Assembly (NCBI RefSeq): GCF_947623445.1 | Contig: NC_135244.1 | Location: 4,464,001-4,528,000, forward strand | Length of the DNA: 64,000 bases | Direction: 5' to 3' | From: Clavelina lepadiformis | Lineage: Eukaryota; Chordata; Ascidiacea; Aplousobranchia; Clavelinidae | Part shown: in pieces, positions 1 to 11,500 of the stretch | Layout of the letters: the number at the start of each line of letters is the position of its first letter | Position numbering within the stretch: the first letter of the stretch is position 1 | The notes under the pieces: model-generated | The model's database searches: none | What the model was told of the DNA's origin: nothing | What the model saw: only the letters and a program-made list of their open reading frames with translations | Made by a program: the position numbers and the translations under genes

Positions 1-230
1 ATAAGGTTAAACTAAATTTAGATCAGAACATAGATTTAAGTTACTATGTTAAGTTAAGAATAACAAAAAAAAGTTTCAAACATACACTTTTTTTTAGTAA
101 AACAGTGACGTATACATAGAAAAAGTCTGATATAATGATGCAAGGGTAATGTAAATTTAAACCAATTTATTGACAGACTTTAAATGTTGATATGAAAAGT
201 ACTACCAGAAAAAAAGGCTTCATGACTTAC

Positions 231-503
231 TTTTGCTTCTGGAAAAGCTTTTAGAATCTCTTCCCAATAAAGATAAACTGGTGAGTCTGCAATTGCATCT
301 ATATCTTAATACATTTCGTGAAAATCTTTGTCTGCTGATCCCTTTGAAAGTATTCTTATCCAGTCATTCCCATGATACCAAAAATGATCAAGGAAGTCAT
401 AAACTTTGTAATCAAGGTCGCTCAAAGCTGCGACCATTGACGTTGTGCCAGTTTTTGAGTACCCAGCCACAATTATCTTCATCTCCTTTTCTGACTTCAG
501 ATC
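231..503 (-). pseudogene. Sulfotransferase-like P-loop protein, one exon with in-frame stop
   Basis: On the minus strand a 273-bp open segment is flanked by a good acceptor (ttattcag) and a strong donor (gtaagt), so it looks like an exon of 91 codons in phase 0. It encodes MKIIVAGYSKTGTTSMVAAL, with a P-loop-like G-x-S-K-T-G-T-T-S for the PAPS 5'-phosphate, then a Tyr/Trp-rich stretch, and ends in SPVYLYWEEILKAFPEAK. This is the N-terminal layout of the Sulfotransfer_4-like family. A TAA stop follows FHEMY and the same frame resumes with DIDAIADSP, so a single base change, not a frameshift, breaks it. The likely start Met is codon 8 (482-480). Later exons would lie left of the window. It could be a pseudogene, a null allele or a sequencing error. 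Confidence 0.6.
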
Positions 504-1520
504 CTGAATAACACAGTGACATCTTGTTTAGTCAACTCTCCTTTACTAAAAATTTCGGATAACATATTACCGTGAATTTGTCCAAGCAAAGTTCTTCTAA
601 AGCTTTTGAATGTAATTAATTAAAACTAGACAGTCCGGTACTATATTAAGGACAAAAAACAAGACATGTACAAAAGTAATACATACAGAACAATTAGCCT
701 ATACAAAAAACAAACGTGAAACTTCCTCACCAACAAACAATTTTTGTAGTGCTTAGTTTCAAAACTATGGATATGGAACACTCAATACAGGGTAAGCCCC
801 CCAAAACGGAAATAATAATATTTTTCAAGGGTTACAATTAGCTTTTTGTAATTTTTTCGCTGCGTTTAATAATCTATATACAGTATAACACCTAGGGTTG
901 CCAAACGTCCTTGAACGCCAAGGAAACTTCTTGAATTCGGCATCAAAAGTGACCATGTCCTTGATCCTTGCCATTGTCCTTGAACAATTCATATAAAAGA
1001 TGTCCTATGTGTTAATTATAAAAATATTTTATGTTATTATAAATGAACAAAAAGTATAAAACCTGCCATAAGCAGCAGTTTTTCGTATTTTTTGTACTTT
1101 TACAAGTTTCTCTAAAAAACAACACTTAGCGACTTTGGTGTAAAAGCTCACATTTAACGAAGCAATCTGTACAAGGCATAAACACCCGTGTGTATCGTGG
1201 AAAAGCAAGATTTTATCTACTTCAGACCAAGCTAATTGAAAATTTTCCGGGGGAGCATGCCTGTGAACCTTCCTAGGATAAATTTACTACGTCTTTCGCA
1301 ATTTTGCGGCCCCCAAACTCAAGTGGCATATAGGCCTACCTAGCCTCGGGCCACCACTTCCAAACCTAAGTCCATAGAAACTTGGGCTTTCAGTAAATAC
1401 GGTTGATTGCCAATTGAATTGCTATTAATTTTTTGTTCGAAGCTTTTCCCCGCACTACTATATTCAATTTTGAATATTATTTATAGTTTGCAGTTAGTGT
1501 GAAATCAGTATTTATTGGGC

Positions 1521-1678
1521 CTTTGGTGGGATTCAGCCGGTTCTAGGAATTTTAATGACCTCGGCGAACCGGTTTTTAACAAGCGTATGTATAGGCCTAT
1601 ATGTATGTCGGCCCCGGGTCAGAATGGCATGCTGCTAGTGAGAGAACCGGATGTTAAAATATTTGAATCCCACCACTG
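1521..1678. mobile_element. Degraded short hAT element
   Basis: The ends are approximate inverted repeats: ctttggtgggattc on the left and gaatcccaccactg on the right, followed inward by ccggttc and gaaccgg. The flanking 8-mers (tattgggc and tgttaaac) match at only half of positions, so the insertion is old or the left end has decayed. A partial relative in opposite orientation lies near 32069-32150. Confidence 0.6.
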
Positions 1679-4600
1679 TGTTAAACGTCAAAACATCCTG
1701 GAAAAACTTTTAAGTGATCTGGCAAGTGGCAAACTTAATAATACCCATTTGTTATAAGATAACACATTTTGGCAAACTGCTTTTTCCTTCCTTTAATTGA
1801 CAACAAGAAATAACTTTAACTTTTCATAAATCAAAAATTTAAATAAAAGTACTTAGGAAAATTGCTATTGAACAATTATAAATCAAAGGTTGGGTGTTTT
1901 AAAGACATATTGTCTTATTGCACATTTGTTGTGGTTTTAATTAAGACTACAAATGCAGGAATTCGATTTATTATACGGTAGCATTTATACTTACTTGTTT
2001 CAGACATAAATTAAATACCTTCAGACTCAGAGTAAATAATCGAATGGACTCTGGTTCAAGTTGCAGTAAATGTTAGATAGCCTGCTGCAATAGTCTTTTA
2101 AGAAATAGCTTTGCGAAAAGAACCTCTAATTTTTAATTGTTTCAGAAAGAAATATGAGAAGTAGCATGGTGATACCATGTTACTTTTCTCAGTCCGAGGA
2201 TAAAGATTAACATACCATACCAAAGGGTTAAAAATGCGAGAATAGTGCAAAAAAAATAAAGTGAAAAGTTGCACCAATAAATTATAACCAAGATATGATG
2301 ATGACAAAAGCCAAAAGTCATAAAAATAGGCTTAACAAAAAAAGTATTTAGATTAGTATGAATCATTTTTAATGTAGACTGATCGAAGAAATCCGCATAA
2401 ACTGGGTCCGGAAAGATTACGTCACTATACGTGTTTTTCAGCAAAAAGATATCGTCAACAAAGTAAAACAATCATTCAAAACTTTACAGAAAACAAAGAA
2501 TTAAAATAAAAAATTAAGTGCGTATAATTTAAACCTGTCTCGTACATGTCCCGTACATGCACCTGTAAAGTAATTTAAATAATGATTAGCTGGGAATGCT
2601 GTCGTAGTCGCGGGAGTTTTAAGGTAAGGTTGAACATTTGACAGGATTGTGTGGCGTTAACACCAAAAACTATATTGAGCCATTATTATATATAATTTAT
2701 GCCGCTAAAGTAAACTTTTTTGCTTGCATCAAAGTAACATAAAAAGAAACCGCCTATTTGATGAGTGGCTGTGTTAATAGCACCTCTAAGCAAGCAGTTA
2801 CTCCCTATTATTATTATTATTTGTCTTCATTGACGATTACTTTTTATCATAACTGTCTTTCTCATATGCCGTGATTAAGCAATTATAAATAAAATTAAAA
2901 AAACGGTTATAAAATGAGGAAAACGTGTAATTAACTCCAAATAAGTTTGTCGATTTGGTTATAAAGAATATTGTCCACTATTCTCACTCTACGGTTTAAT
3001 CAAATCGAAATATTTCTATGCAATCGGTTACAAATGAGGGAATTCACCAGGTCGCATGATGCATTGATGATTGTTCCTGATTTGAGGCAGTTTGTAAGTA
3101 AGTGGTGAGTGTATATAGTTTATACTATACACACAAAAACACATTTAAACTAAACATTGGATATACGCGCATTGCAGAATGTGATGTATTTGTTTGGCAG
3201 TTACTAGGCCTATTTCACCCAGAAAAATCTTATGTTATTTTCATGATAACCTAAATCTTCCTTCTAATTTAAATCTAACTGCAGTTAAACCCTAAATAGT
3301 TTAAACCGACTTTATGCATGTACCCATTTTCATAACCTAACTGCCTATAGTATTTTCATGCACATTTTAAGCTATGTCACTTTTTCCCTTTACCTGAGTG
3401 CCTGCTGTAAACAACTACAGAATTACGCATGCGTAGTGGTGATTTTAAACAACTTGATTTGACAGGAATAATAAACTAAACGTAAACTAAATAACATGTT
3501 TGTGCAAATCAACTGCCAGACAAACATTACTTCAGCGTCGGACCCAATGCAGTTGCGTCGACATATGACCTGCCGTGACAGGTAATAATCGCCATTGAAA
3601 TGGAGATACTTCAAGTGTTAAGGCAAAATAAAGAGTGAAAAAAGTTCATGGAGGTTTTCATACAAAAGATGAAAGACTATGTACATTAGGTTTATTCACA
3701 AGTAAATGTGAAAACATGCTGCAAATTTTTATTTTGACCAGTAGGATATTGTTTCTGTTTGTTATTGTAAGAACATTATTGCAAACATAACGCTGAAAAA
3801 AATAGTGCCTCACGCACGTCATTGCTATAGGCTCGCTAGGTTAAAATTTGTGCCTATTACCTTTCAATTACATGTTCGATGTAGCCTAGGTCTAGTTTAC
3901 CTTTACCGCCCCGATCCAGATTGTAGATATTTAATAATCGATTAATTTTACTATGATGAGGCAAGTAAAACACTTTTATATAATTATATGTTCATTATTA
4001 CGAGATTTTAATTGTCAACATCCAAGAGTGACGAGTTCATTGCCTTAGTCTGTTTTCCCACTGGAAAGTAGGACCTTTTTCAATGATAACTCATAATGTG
4101 TGCTAAGATGCAAGTGTTTGCGTGATGGCTGATTTGCTGAAGGCTCAATTCTTTATTTATTTATTATAAATCAGCGTGAAGATAAAAAAGTTTGGCTTGC
4201 ACTTTGATGAACCTAATGCATGCAAGTACCACACTTTCCACTATGGTATATGGGGCTTTGAATAAATTCAAAAAGTAAACAGCAAAGCTACGGTAGTACC
4301 TCCGGTAGATCCTGACTTCTAGGTCTTATTGGGCATCAATACAAAAACGCTTCGTAAGAATTTAAGTGCTTATAAGTTATGCTTTTACTAGTAAATTCCT
4401 TCCGAGCTATTCTGAAGTGTTTCTCGGAACTCAGGAGTAAAATGCAATTTAGTGGCTGGTAATAGTTATGACTTTTTCATTCTGATTACACTTGAGCATA
4501 ATGTGAAGACAATAACTGACCAATGTCTGGTAATCTTAATTGTACGCGACAAAGCCTTGTGAACATAATTGTAATTTTACATCTGCAAGAGCACCATACG

Positions 4601-4778
4601 TTGGTTTACAATCTTACGAAAAAAATATGAAAGGCTGAACAAATTTACTAAATGATGATTTAAAGCAGAAATACCTAATAACACAAGAGGTTTGCCTGTT
4701 TAGGAACAAGCACTTAGCTTATGTCGCTAATGGTGTTAGCATTTGGTAGTTTTCAGAACTTCGCCAAGGACCCATATT

Positions 4779-5003
4779 GGAAAGTGTGGCACCTGCATGC
4801 ACGAGACTCAACAACTTTCATGCGAAATATTTTACTCATCACGCCGATTTGTAATAAATAAACAAAGAAAAACTGGTTGTTTGAATGCAAATTTATAATA
4901 AATAAGCAAAGAATGGAGATTTCAGTGTACACCCTCACGCCAATATTTACATGTTTGCATGGACGATTTCTTGTAGAAAATTGCCAAACTTTCCAGTTGG
5001 GCC
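4779..5003 (+). repeat. Dispersed repeat, copy 1 of 3
   Basis: Begins near ggaaagtgtggc, contains a central aataaataaacaaag motif, a tttcagtgta block and a tgcatggacgatt block, and ends with gccaaactttccagttggg. The same blocks recur in the same order at about 61845-62067 and 63205-63425, with considerable divergence and small indels. No coding potential or clear terminal repeats are seen, so a SINE or non-autonomous element is possible. Confidence 0.6.
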
Positions 5004-5559
5004 AAGGGCAAGGTGAATATGTCACAATCGGTAATAAGCAAAGTTTTGCTTCGCTTTCCGAAAAAAAACGACAACATAACAATTGAAACTGTGGGCAAAA
5101 TAGCAATGACAATTTATCGTACAATTTTTTTTTGTTTAAACGTCTCTTTGTGCAATTCACCACTTTTTTATACACTTTTATTTTTTGCTTCATTGGAAAT
5201 AACAACTTTTCTTAAGAACTACCTTGCGTAACTCACTTAAGATTAAAACGTTAAGTCATGCTCTCAATTCTTATCTTCGAGAAAATGTTCACAATGCCGC
5301 CCCTAGCTAAGATTTTGAAACTGCAATGCTAAATGCATTTTTGGCATTTTCAGTTTATAAATCTGTCACTCTCTAAATCAAAAATCAGCCGGGACTGGAA
5401 GTGCATATATTAAGCGAATTTTGTTGTATTGATGTTAGAATTAGCATGAATGTATTAGTCGAGGAAGGTAATGCTGGTTTAATGATACATTTCATATTCA
5501 AGTTTTTTAGTTTGTGAGATAAGATTAAACTATATTAGGAAATTGAAAAGTTGGTCGCA

Positions 5560-8500
5560 ATGGCAAACACATCAGCCAGCCTTGCGGTTGGTAGTGGTGG
5601 TCATCTTGATATGGCTGAAATTTTTCAACTTCTGGAATCCTCTGATTTAAGTGTTTTGGATGAAACCGTTGCTCTTGTGCGGGACAATCTGGGATCAATA
5701 ACAGAACCATGGCTGTTAAATGGACTTGTAGATTATTACATCCAGTCAGGAAACTTGCTTGCTAGAAATCTTCTTTGTATGGTCAGGCAGCAGCAGTATA
5801 AGGTATATTTATAGTTATAAATATTGCTGATTGTCTGTGGACATAATTTCTTCTTTTACTATATCATTATATAAGTGATTAGCGTACTTATTACATAATT
5901 TTTTGCTACCCACAGTCAATAGTATTTAAACAATGTAAATGATATGGTATATATATTTACTGTTAAATAGACTGTGCGTTTGCTTTGTAGTTAATAGATT
6001 GGAAGTACATATGTATGAACCCTGAACATTAATAAGATATTTTTTTTAGTTTCTTACGGCATTGTATACATATAAACATATATATGTCATTAGATAATAG
6101 ATTACATATATCTAGTAAAAGCTGTAATAAATGAAACTATAACACAAGATTCTAGCTGATGTATGTTTAAAGGAATATAAATAGTTGATATGCCGACATT
6201 GTAAAGTTTGTCACAAGCATCTTGGCTTTGTATTGTTTAAGCTGGAATAATGCATGAGCATTTGCCATTGCAGGCTTTAATGAACAAAATAGATGACTAT
6301 CTACAAAAAGTTGCAACAAGACTAAAGGCTTTAAGCCTTCTGGGATATATTGTCCGAAGTGAGCCGATTTGGGCACACCATATAATTTCTACAAAGACAT
6401 TTCAAAGTGTAATTAAATGTTTGCAGGTAGTAACACAATTTTATAATACATTTATCAACATATTTATAATAACGGTATCAGCTAAATCTAATATTTCAAT
6501 TCTTAACTTTTGTACATATAATTAATCACTTGTTACCACAATCTGATAACCTTACATTACTTCAGGTTGACACAGATCTTCCAACAATCACGTCAGCTTT
6601 GTACGTAACTGTCACCCTTCTTCCCAAAGTTGCCAGCCAAGTGCCCAGCTTCTTGAATGGTCTATGTGCGATATATGTGCGTCTGGTAGCGTGGCACACA
6701 ATTAAGCCAGGTGTGTAAATATTTTTTTAAATGAAGTTTGCAAAAACTTACTATATCTAAGCACAATGAAAGACAGTTGACATTACTCAGCTTACAGTGA
6801 TTTTAACAATAAATGTTACACAAGCTTTAATATTTTAGTTGGAGCAGACGGCATAAACTTGTTGCATCTGCATGCTGCTGTTTATGCATTATTTCTTTGC
6901 CTGTATGGAATGTATCCTTGCTTTTTTACGAAATACTTACAACAACATTTTCAAGTTGCTTCAACTTCAAACAAAGGTGTTAGATATAAAAAAAAAAATT
7001 TGTTAACTCTAAAGTTTTTTTGGAAACCAAAATATTGTGTCTAACATATTGATTCTTGCATAGCATCTAATCTGACAGAAAAGGAGAAGGAGACGGTATT
7101 TGAAAATAGCGTCAAACCTATGCTGGACCAAGTCCGACTTCATCCAAGACTTATTTGCGATTCATCTGATGTTGAACTTTCCAGTGAAAAGTATGTCAGC
7201 CAGTTTGTGAGGTTAATAACAACCAAGCTATGAATAGCAAAGAAGACAAGGAGTATTTTATTTGTTAATTAATCAGTACAATTTTTCTGAAATTAAACCA
7301 CTTTAACTTGATATAGTTTCACAATACTTTAAACTGAACTAGAAATGAAATAATTTACTGTGGCGTATAATAAGTTTATGCGGGATTGGAGTAATGCGTA
7401 GACAGATCGTATTTTACCCAGTTCCTTTCTTGTAAATTAGATGGAGAAAATTGGAAAGTCAGGATATAATTGCTGATATAAGCAAAGTCACACTGGATGC
7501 AACTGAGAATTCTGGTTTGTGTCTTTAACTAAATATGTGTTACGATAAAAACAGGCTGATGTTTGTAACAGATTATTGGTCAAGCATTCAGTACTTGTTT
7601 ATATGGATTCCTGCTAATTGCTTTTGCAGGTTTGCTACAAACAACAGAGAATACAGAAACTGAAGAACCTGTCAGTTTCCGACCTTGTGGAAAGAAAAAT
7701 CTGATGAACTTGAAATGCAAAATTGCCCGTGCAGATAGTGATAATAGTGCGTGATGTTATTTTATGTAGTACTCATTTTTTTCATAACGTGTTAAGTGAT
7801 AACACTGCCGTTGAAAAAAAATTGTCTCTGAACTTCGTTAACGTTTCATAGAAGCAGTCATCTAAAACTAGACTAATTTTTTAGTGTCGTCAGGACAATC
7901 ATTGGCGTCACCACTGACTGGACAAGAATTTATTTGGAGCCCATCAGTAGCGATTGGTTTGTCAACTCCACCTCAATCAAGGGGAATATCTCCGACACCA
8001 TACTCTAATCAGCTAGATTCTAGCCAATTAACTGCTAGATTTCAGGCTTTGCAGGTGAGCTTTTTGAATTATCATACCTGACCGACTTATAGAAATAAGA
8101 AAACAACGTTTTTATTAGGTGGCTACCGACCTTTCATCAGTAGATGCAGAATCATCAAATCGTCCCTTTAGTTTAAATATGACCTCTAACGATGGATTTG
8201 TACCCAACAGGTATTTGTTTTCAGTATGACACCATAGATTGCTACAAATGTAGTTTCTTTTAGTGGTAATTTGTTAATTACGTTAAACTTTAAAGCATGA
8301 AATTGCGTAAGAAGTGGTCCTATGGGTTGTATATCAGCTGAGTGACAGTTCATTTGAGTGACATAATTACAGTTCATTTGAGTGACACATTGATAAGTAC
8401 TGTTTAATTCATTTGAGTGACACATTGATAAGGACTGTGAAATTCATTTGAGTGACAGATTGACATTTGTTGATTAAGTTGCAGTTGCTGTTAATTAGTA

Positions 8501-11500
8501 AATGCACAGATGACAACACACACAAGACAAAGTTTAGAGAAGAGCATCGGAAACCATGTTATCGGTTGCATTTATATCGTATGTGCCATTCAATTCTCAA
8601 CCATTACAGTAGTTTGATCAGTACTCACCAATGTGTCACTCAAATGAACTGTCACTCAGTTGAGCATGAATTATTTGTCACTCAAATGAACGTTTAAAGA
8701 ATGTGTCCCTCAAATGAGCTGTCACTCAAATGAAATGTCACTCAGCTGATCAACTACCGTCCTATGTATGTGTAAACTATTAGGTGTAGAGCATAATAAT
8801 TAGATAACCTGTTAGTTTTCATGCGATTTTATACATCGATTAATCGATTGATTGATAAAAGTTAATGGATGAATACCAAGTTTGTTTGGGAAATTTTTCA
8901 CAGTAGATAATTTACCTGGTTGTGGGCATTTAATATGTAATTGTCTCCAAATATCGGCTTAGACCACACCAAACTTCTTCTTCAACATCAACTCCGCTTA
9001 AACATTTTGCTCCTCTGCTTTTCGCTGCAAACCAATCACCCAGGTGAAAATTTCAGTGGCTCGCATGCATCTTCTTTTCTTTGTGGTTTATATTTTACAT
9101 CCACTATTTGGATGATTTGCATGGTTTGATTTCAGTAGCTATGATCTATCTAACTGTATTTTAACCGTGGTTCTTAAACTGGGTTTGATTGAACCCCAGG
9201 TGTTTGGTGAGTCAGTCACTGAGGTTTGACGGGGATCAGGACACATATCGTGTTCATGATCACTAGCTTACTTTTTGTGTGACATAAGCAATTTTATGTC
9301 TTTAGTTCTTTTCATACATCGCAGTTTCTTGTTTGAAATTCCTTATTGGGGTTTGATTGTGGCAATGCAATCCTTCATACACCGATGCATGTTTATAAGT
9401 CTTACCAAAAGGTTCGGTGAATGCATGTATGAAACTTGCTCTTCGATACCTCTCTAAAATGTTTAAGAACCACTGGTCTACCGCTTATAAATTTTTTGTT
9501 TAACGATTTAGTTCTGAATGCCTATTTTGATTACTGTATGTTCCTATCGGTCTTCAATATGAGATTAAATTGACTTTAGTTAAGCTGTAATTTGTAGGAC
9601 TTTTCCAAACTTGCTTCTTATTTTTTGAATTGATGTTTCCAGCTTATCCCAACAGTCACCACCACTAAGAGACTCTGATAATAAAAGAAATCATAGATCT
9701 GGTGGAAGGGTTGAGGTAGTTGAAAGTTCAATTTTATCCATTTGTGACAGAACAATTTTTTTAGTTTTATGTCCACGTTAACAATATGTATTTCATTGAA
9801 TTATATTAAAGCATTTAAAAGTTTAAAAATACTGCACAGTTTGTCATGGTTTTTGATGTCTTTTCTTTAGATTGCTTTTGTTTTAGGAATTTAGTCCAAC
9901 CGTTAGTGGGGGACCTGCACTTATTTTTGATGAGCCGCTTTCCAATCCAAACAAAAATGTTGAAACTTTGGAGCTTACCAAGTTTCCAAAAATGGTGGAA
10001 ATTGTTTCTGGAAGTTAGTATTGCAACAGCAAAGTGTTGTAACGTTTCTTCAATGAATTAAATTACTGCTAGAGGCAAATGCCAGTTTAGTACTGCAGAA
10101 ATTTAATAATGTTAACATTTATGCAGCTGGTAATCCTGAACAGGACGCTTGTGATAAGGTGAAAGAAGCAGCAAGTTTAGTGAATATTAAATATTCAAAT
10201 TAAATATTTTCCTACAAATATTAACTGCACGAAAAGCCGTGTTAATGTAACTGAAGCTGTTATAATGTTATGCTGCATAGCACTGGATTTTTGTACGGTT
10301 TATTGTCAATAACTGCAGTAAATACTTTATTTCTAACAGGAAAGCCATCAAAATCCTTTACCACTTACTACCCAACTTCTATCCTCGGGACAGAATATTG
10401 ATGATGCTTTTGTGCACATAACATGTGGTAATAAACAAATCTGTACAAGAGTATTTAATACAAGTATGCTTAATTAAACATGACTCAACCAGTTGGCCTG
10501 TGAAGCAATATCATTAAAACTGGTAATGTTTTCGGAAAGGTTGTTATTCGAGTGATTTGTTGACATAATTTTACAAGTCTTGCTTAAAGAAGAATTTAAA
10601 ATAGTATTAATTATTGTATTAATCTCAGTATGGTGTTATATTATATCTGTAACTAATATTAGAAATACTAACATAGTAGTTATACAATGCTTGTAACATT
10701 GCAGCTCCCGGACAAGACCCAATTAGAGAATTTACTCCCGGATTGCAACCATCTGAAGATTATCAAACTACCATCAACAAACCAACAGAGACCTCAGGTA
10801 AACTTGACATGCCTAAGGCTCCTTGCAGACATAGATCTGTTTTAGAGAAACTGCTGTGTTTAGAATTTATTCCGGAGGGCTCAACTTCTGCCCAAAAGCT
10901 TCTCAATTTGTCGAGTGGCGACAGATACATCGAGAAGTCACCAAATGAGCTTCTTGACTTGCACATTCAGTTAATTGTTGAAGCTTACACCAGATGCAGG
11001 GACAAGTATGTGTTACTTTGCATGCAAAGAATAATGACCATTTAATCTGCTCATACATGCTGCATAGATATTGTTTTGTATAAGATTCATTGTGTGTACT
11101 TGGAAAAGTTGCAAACCCCTAATGAAATCGTTTATGGTTTTTGTTTAAATGTTTCTGCAGTTAATATTGGTCCTTAATATAAATTTGCTAAGAAATGTTA
11201 AAAGAATCAATGAAGTAGATGCTACAACAAGTTATTGACAACACGGTTGTAAGTTAGTTAGACTCAATTAATCTTTTAGGGTTCCAATTTCTGGTAACAA
11301 AGATCCTGAATGGCAGCAAGGGACAGATGGTCCAACTGGTCACTCATCATCTGCAGAGATGATGTACTTGCGCTCTGAGGTTCTACAAATGCACTGTGCC
11401 ATGCTTTACGAGAGGCACAGAAGAGAACAACATGCACTTAGAGCACGCAAGCTCATGAGGAAGGTTTATGATACGACTGCGCTAGAGGAAAAGAATAAGA

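Larger units (their letters stand above)
504..5559. other. Intergenic region with old transposon remnants
   Basis: No convincing exon was found in about 5 kb between the sulfotransferase-like exon and TSC1. Short open frames here lack splice signals and family resemblance. The stretch holds a degraded hAT element (1521-1678), one copy of a three-copy dispersed repeat (4779-5003) and a short ATT run near 2808. A sequence near 893 beginning agggttgccaaacgtcc resembles one end of a hAT element, but no second end was found. Confidence 0.6.

Noticed and set aside
893-1010. hAT-like end agggttgccaaacgtcc
   Set aside because: It resembles the end of the 22722 element, but no partner end or duplication was seen.
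4753-5205. Minus-strand open frame of 150 codons
   Set aside because: It overlaps the dispersed repeat, has low-complexity composition and no family resemblance or splice context.
6859-7044. Open frame running past the TSC1 exon 4 donor
   Set aside because: The true exon ends at 6976; the tail is intron read-through.
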